DNA from: an uncultured Pelagibacteraceae bacterium
GTDB taxonomy: Bacteria; Pseudomonadota; Alphaproteobacteria; Pelagibacterales; Pelagibacteraceae
DNA: 33,663 bases
NCBI GenBank assembly: GCA_902531885.1
Contig: CACAFZ010000009.1
Location: 1-33,663, forward strand
Direction of reading: 5' to 3'
Under the pieces are notes generated by a model that was not told the DNA's origin, did not search any database, and worked only from the letters and a program-made list of their open reading frames with translations. Position numbers and translations under genes: made by a program. Shown here one piece after another: positions 31,745-33,663 of this stretch; the first letter of the stretch is position 1; each line of letters starts with the position of its first letter.

Positions 31745-32749
31745 TTAAATTTTATGAACATATTCTGCCAAGTCACACATCCTGGATGCAAATCCCCACT
31801 CATTATCGTACCACGCTGAAACTTTTCCCATTTTATTTCCCACAATATTTGTCAGTGATAAATCTACTATAGCGGAATTTGGATTATGATTAAAATCGAT
31901 AGAAACCAACTTTTCTTCTGTAACATCAAGAATATTTTTTAATTGTTTTTTTGATGCAACTATAAATGCATGATTAATTTCGTTAATAGACAATTTGTTT
32001 TTTGAATTGAACACTAAATCTACTAATGAAACATTGGGAGTAGGAACTCTAATTGCCAAACCTTCAAGTTTACCTTTTAAATCAGGAATAATTTCACCAA
32101 TAGCTTTTGAAGCTCCTGTAGACGTTGGTATAATGGACTGAGCAGCAGATCTTGCTCTTCTTAAATCTTTATGAGAATTATCTAAAAGTCTTTGATCAGT
32201 AGTATAGGAATGTATAGTTGTCATAAATCCTTTTTCAATTTTAAATTCTTTGTTAAGAACATATGCAACAGGAGCTAGACAATTTGTTGTACAAGAAGCA
32301 GCGGAAATTACTAAGTCATTTTTGTTTATTAAATTGTGGTTTATTCCAAAGACAACTGTTTTATCAGCATTTTTGCAAGGAGCTGAGACAATGACTTTTT
32401 TCGCTCCATTATTTATATGTGTTAAAGATTTATTTTTTGAATTATTTTTCCCCGTACATTCAAGAACAATATCTACACCATTTTTTTTCCAATCGATTTT
32501 ATTTAAATCAGTTTCTCTTGAATAAAAAATTTTTTTTTTATTAATAAATAAATTTTTTTCATCAAAATTAATATTTGCATTAAATTTTCCATGTATCGAG
32601 TCATATTTCAATAATTCACTGGAAGTTTTTAAATCTGTTCTATTATTTATATGTTTAATTTCTATATTTTTATTATCGTTTTCAATAACAGCCCTTATAA
32701 CCATTCTCCCAATTCTACCTAATCCGTTAATTCCAATTTTGACTGACAT
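31745..32749 (-). CDS. gap: Glyceraldehyde-3-phosphate dehydrogenase, type I
   Basis: A 334-residue enzyme. INGLGRIGRMVIRA is the dinucleotide fold, ASCTTNCLAP holds the catalytic Cys153, HSYTTDQRLLD holds the catalytic His, and SAAQSIIPTSTGASKAIG and the WYDNEWGFASRM end are intact. The residue after the second strand, usually Asp in NAD-specific enzymes, is Asn36 (HINNRTD), which may loosen cofactor specificity toward NADP. The gene is 2 nt after the tkt stop. Confidence 0.96.
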   Translation of the reverse strand: MSVKIGINGLGRIGRMVIRAVIENDNKNIEIKHINNRTDLKTSSELLKYDSIHGKFNANINFDEKNLFINKKKIFYSRETDLNKIDWKKNGVDIVLECTGKNNSKNKSLTHINNGAKKVIVSAPCKNADKTVVFGINHNLINKNDLVISAASCTTNCLAPVAYVLNKEFKIEKGFMTTIHSYTTDQRLLDNSHKDLRRARSAAQSIIPTSTGASKAIGEIIPDLKGKLEGLAIRVPTPNVSLVDLVFNSKNKLSINEINHAFIVASKKQLKNILDVTEEKLVSIDFNHNPNSAIVDLSLTNIVGNKMGKVSAWYDNEWGFASRMCDLAEYVHKI

Positions 32750-32751
32750 AT

Positions 32752-33663
32752 TTATTTATTAATCATTTCTTTTATTTTTTTGACTATTTTTTCATTTGTT
32801 AAACCAAAGTGTTTAAATGCATCTTTGTATGGGGCACTTTTACCAAAACTATTTAAACCAAAGCTCAAACCATTTTCTCCTATAAATTTTTTCCAACAAT
32901 CAGTTGAGCCTGCTTCTATAGACACTTTATATTTGGTTTCATTTAAAATTTTTTCTTTGTATTTACTCGGTTGTTTTTCAAACAAATTTTGGCATGGCAC
33001 TGATACCACTTTTGAATAAATATTTTCTGTGGCCAATTTATGACTAACTTCATTAGCTAAATTTAATTCTGATCCAGTTGCAAATATTGTTAAGTCTATT
33101 TTTTCATTATTTCTTGATAATTCGTATGCTCCATTCAAACATTTATTTTCTTTAGAAAATTCTTTTCTAATTTGATTAACTTTTTGTCTAGTTAAAGCTA
33201 TTACACTTGGAGTACTTAAACTATTCAATGCAATCTGCCAGCATTCAAGTGTTTCCATTGTATCAGCAGGCCTTAACACATTTAAATTTGGTATTGATCT
33301 TAAACTAGATAATTGTTCTACAGGTTGATGGGTTGGACCATCCTCACCTAGGCCTATTGAATCGTGTGACATTACATAAATTACTCTTTGTTTCATGAAA
33401 GCAGATAATCTTATTGAGGGTCTACAGTAGTCACTAAAAATAAGAAAAGTTCCACCATAAGGTATCAGTCCACTATGAAGAGCAATTCCATTCATAACTC
33501 CACTCATAGCATGTTCTCTGACACCATAGTGAATATAGTTACCTTTAAAATTACCTGGTTCGATAATTTTATGATTTTTTGTCTTAGTATTGTTTGAACC
33601 TGATAAATCTGCAGAACCTCCAATTAAAGTATCAATTTTTTCAACTAAAAAACCTAATACTAT
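32752..33663 (-). CDS. tkt: Transketolase, C-terminal part (cut by window edge)
   Basis: The reading frame stays open to the last base, giving about 304 C-terminal residues of a protein that is usually about 660. Seen: GGSADLSGSN, HYGVREHAM with the catalytic Glu, YGGTFLIFSDYCRPSIR, SHDSIGLGEDGPTHQPVEQL, and RPADTMETLECW, then the C-terminal domain. It is a thiamine-diphosphate enzyme that moves two-carbon units in the pentose-phosphate pathway. It is the first visible gene of the minus-strand operon; its start and promoter lie beyond the window. Confidence 0.96.
   Translation of the reverse strand: MVLGFLVEKIDTLIGGSADLSGSNNTKTKNHKIIEPGNFKGNYIHYGVREHAMSGVMNGIALHSGLIPYGGTFLIFSDYCRPSIRLSAFMKQRVIYVMSHDSIGLGEDGPTHQPVEQLSSLRSIPNLNVLRPADTMETLECWQIALNSLSTPSVIALTRQKVNQIRKEFSKENKCLNGAYELSRNNEKIDLTIFATGSELNLANEVSHKLATENIYSKVVSVPCQNLFEKQPSKYKEKILNETKYKVSIEAGSTDCWKKFIGENGLSFGLNSFGKSAPYKDAFKHFGLTNEKIVKKIKEMINK

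Overview
The window looks like a chromosomal segment of a SAR11 alphaproteobacterium ('Candidatus Pelagibacter' type). This rests on very AT-rich DNA with long A/T tracts, almost no intergenic space, alphaproteobacterial gene families (DUF1013/TrcR, proton-translocating transhydrogenase with split alpha subunit, zinc-free L31 and L36), and a large cell-surface polysaccharide island that ends at a lone 5S rRNA gene. From established knowledge of cultured Pelagibacter, hypervariable region 2 sits between the 23S and 5S rRNA genes; this window fits the 5S-side end of that region. The 23S gene itself is not in the window.

Positions 1-21,164 are the island. It holds eight recognisable glycosyltransferases (GT2 and GT4 type), a WecA/MraY-like polyprenyl-phosphate sugar-phosphate transferase, a Wzy/WaaL-like polymerase or ligase, and five SDR-type nucleotide-sugar enzymes: Gmd, a divergent Gmd paralog, Fcl, a UDP-glucuronate 4-epimerase-like enzyme and one of unknown specificity. 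It also holds a perosamine-synthase-like aminotransferase with a hexapeptide acyltransferase, an FkbM methyltransferase, and an unusual operon at 8,114-13,545. That operon encodes a tiny exported YLDPGTGS protein, a NoeA-like protein with a kinase-like N-terminus and a methyltransferase C-terminus, a membrane sulfatase/phosphotransferase-like enzyme, a GT2 and a large GT-C-like membrane protein. Gmd, Fcl and the aminotransferase together predict GDP-L-fucose and GDP-(N-acyl)perosamine as building blocks.

Positions 21,206-25,668 (+ strand) begin the conserved core: a candidate dedicated promoter, 5S rRNA, the L36 gene 10 nt later, pntAA-pntAB-pntB, and a membrane-anchored PQQ-sugar-dehydrogenase-like propeller protein 1 nt after pntB. 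A second FkbM methyltransferase (25,692-26,414, - strand) converges on it.

Positions 33,663-26,458 (- strand) form one tightly packed run: tkt (3' part only), gap, pgk, class I fba, thiE, efp, an inositol-monophosphatase-family gene, rpmE, the DUF1013/TrcR gene, rpsU and initiator tRNA-fMet. It combines lower-glycolytic/gluconeogenic and pentose-phosphate enzymes with translation genes. The rpsU gene has no good canonical start; a Shine-Dalgarno sequence and family alignment both point to an AUU start codon.

No stretch longer than 300 bases lacks a gene. No IS element, integrase, CRISPR array or convincing intrinsic terminator was seen.
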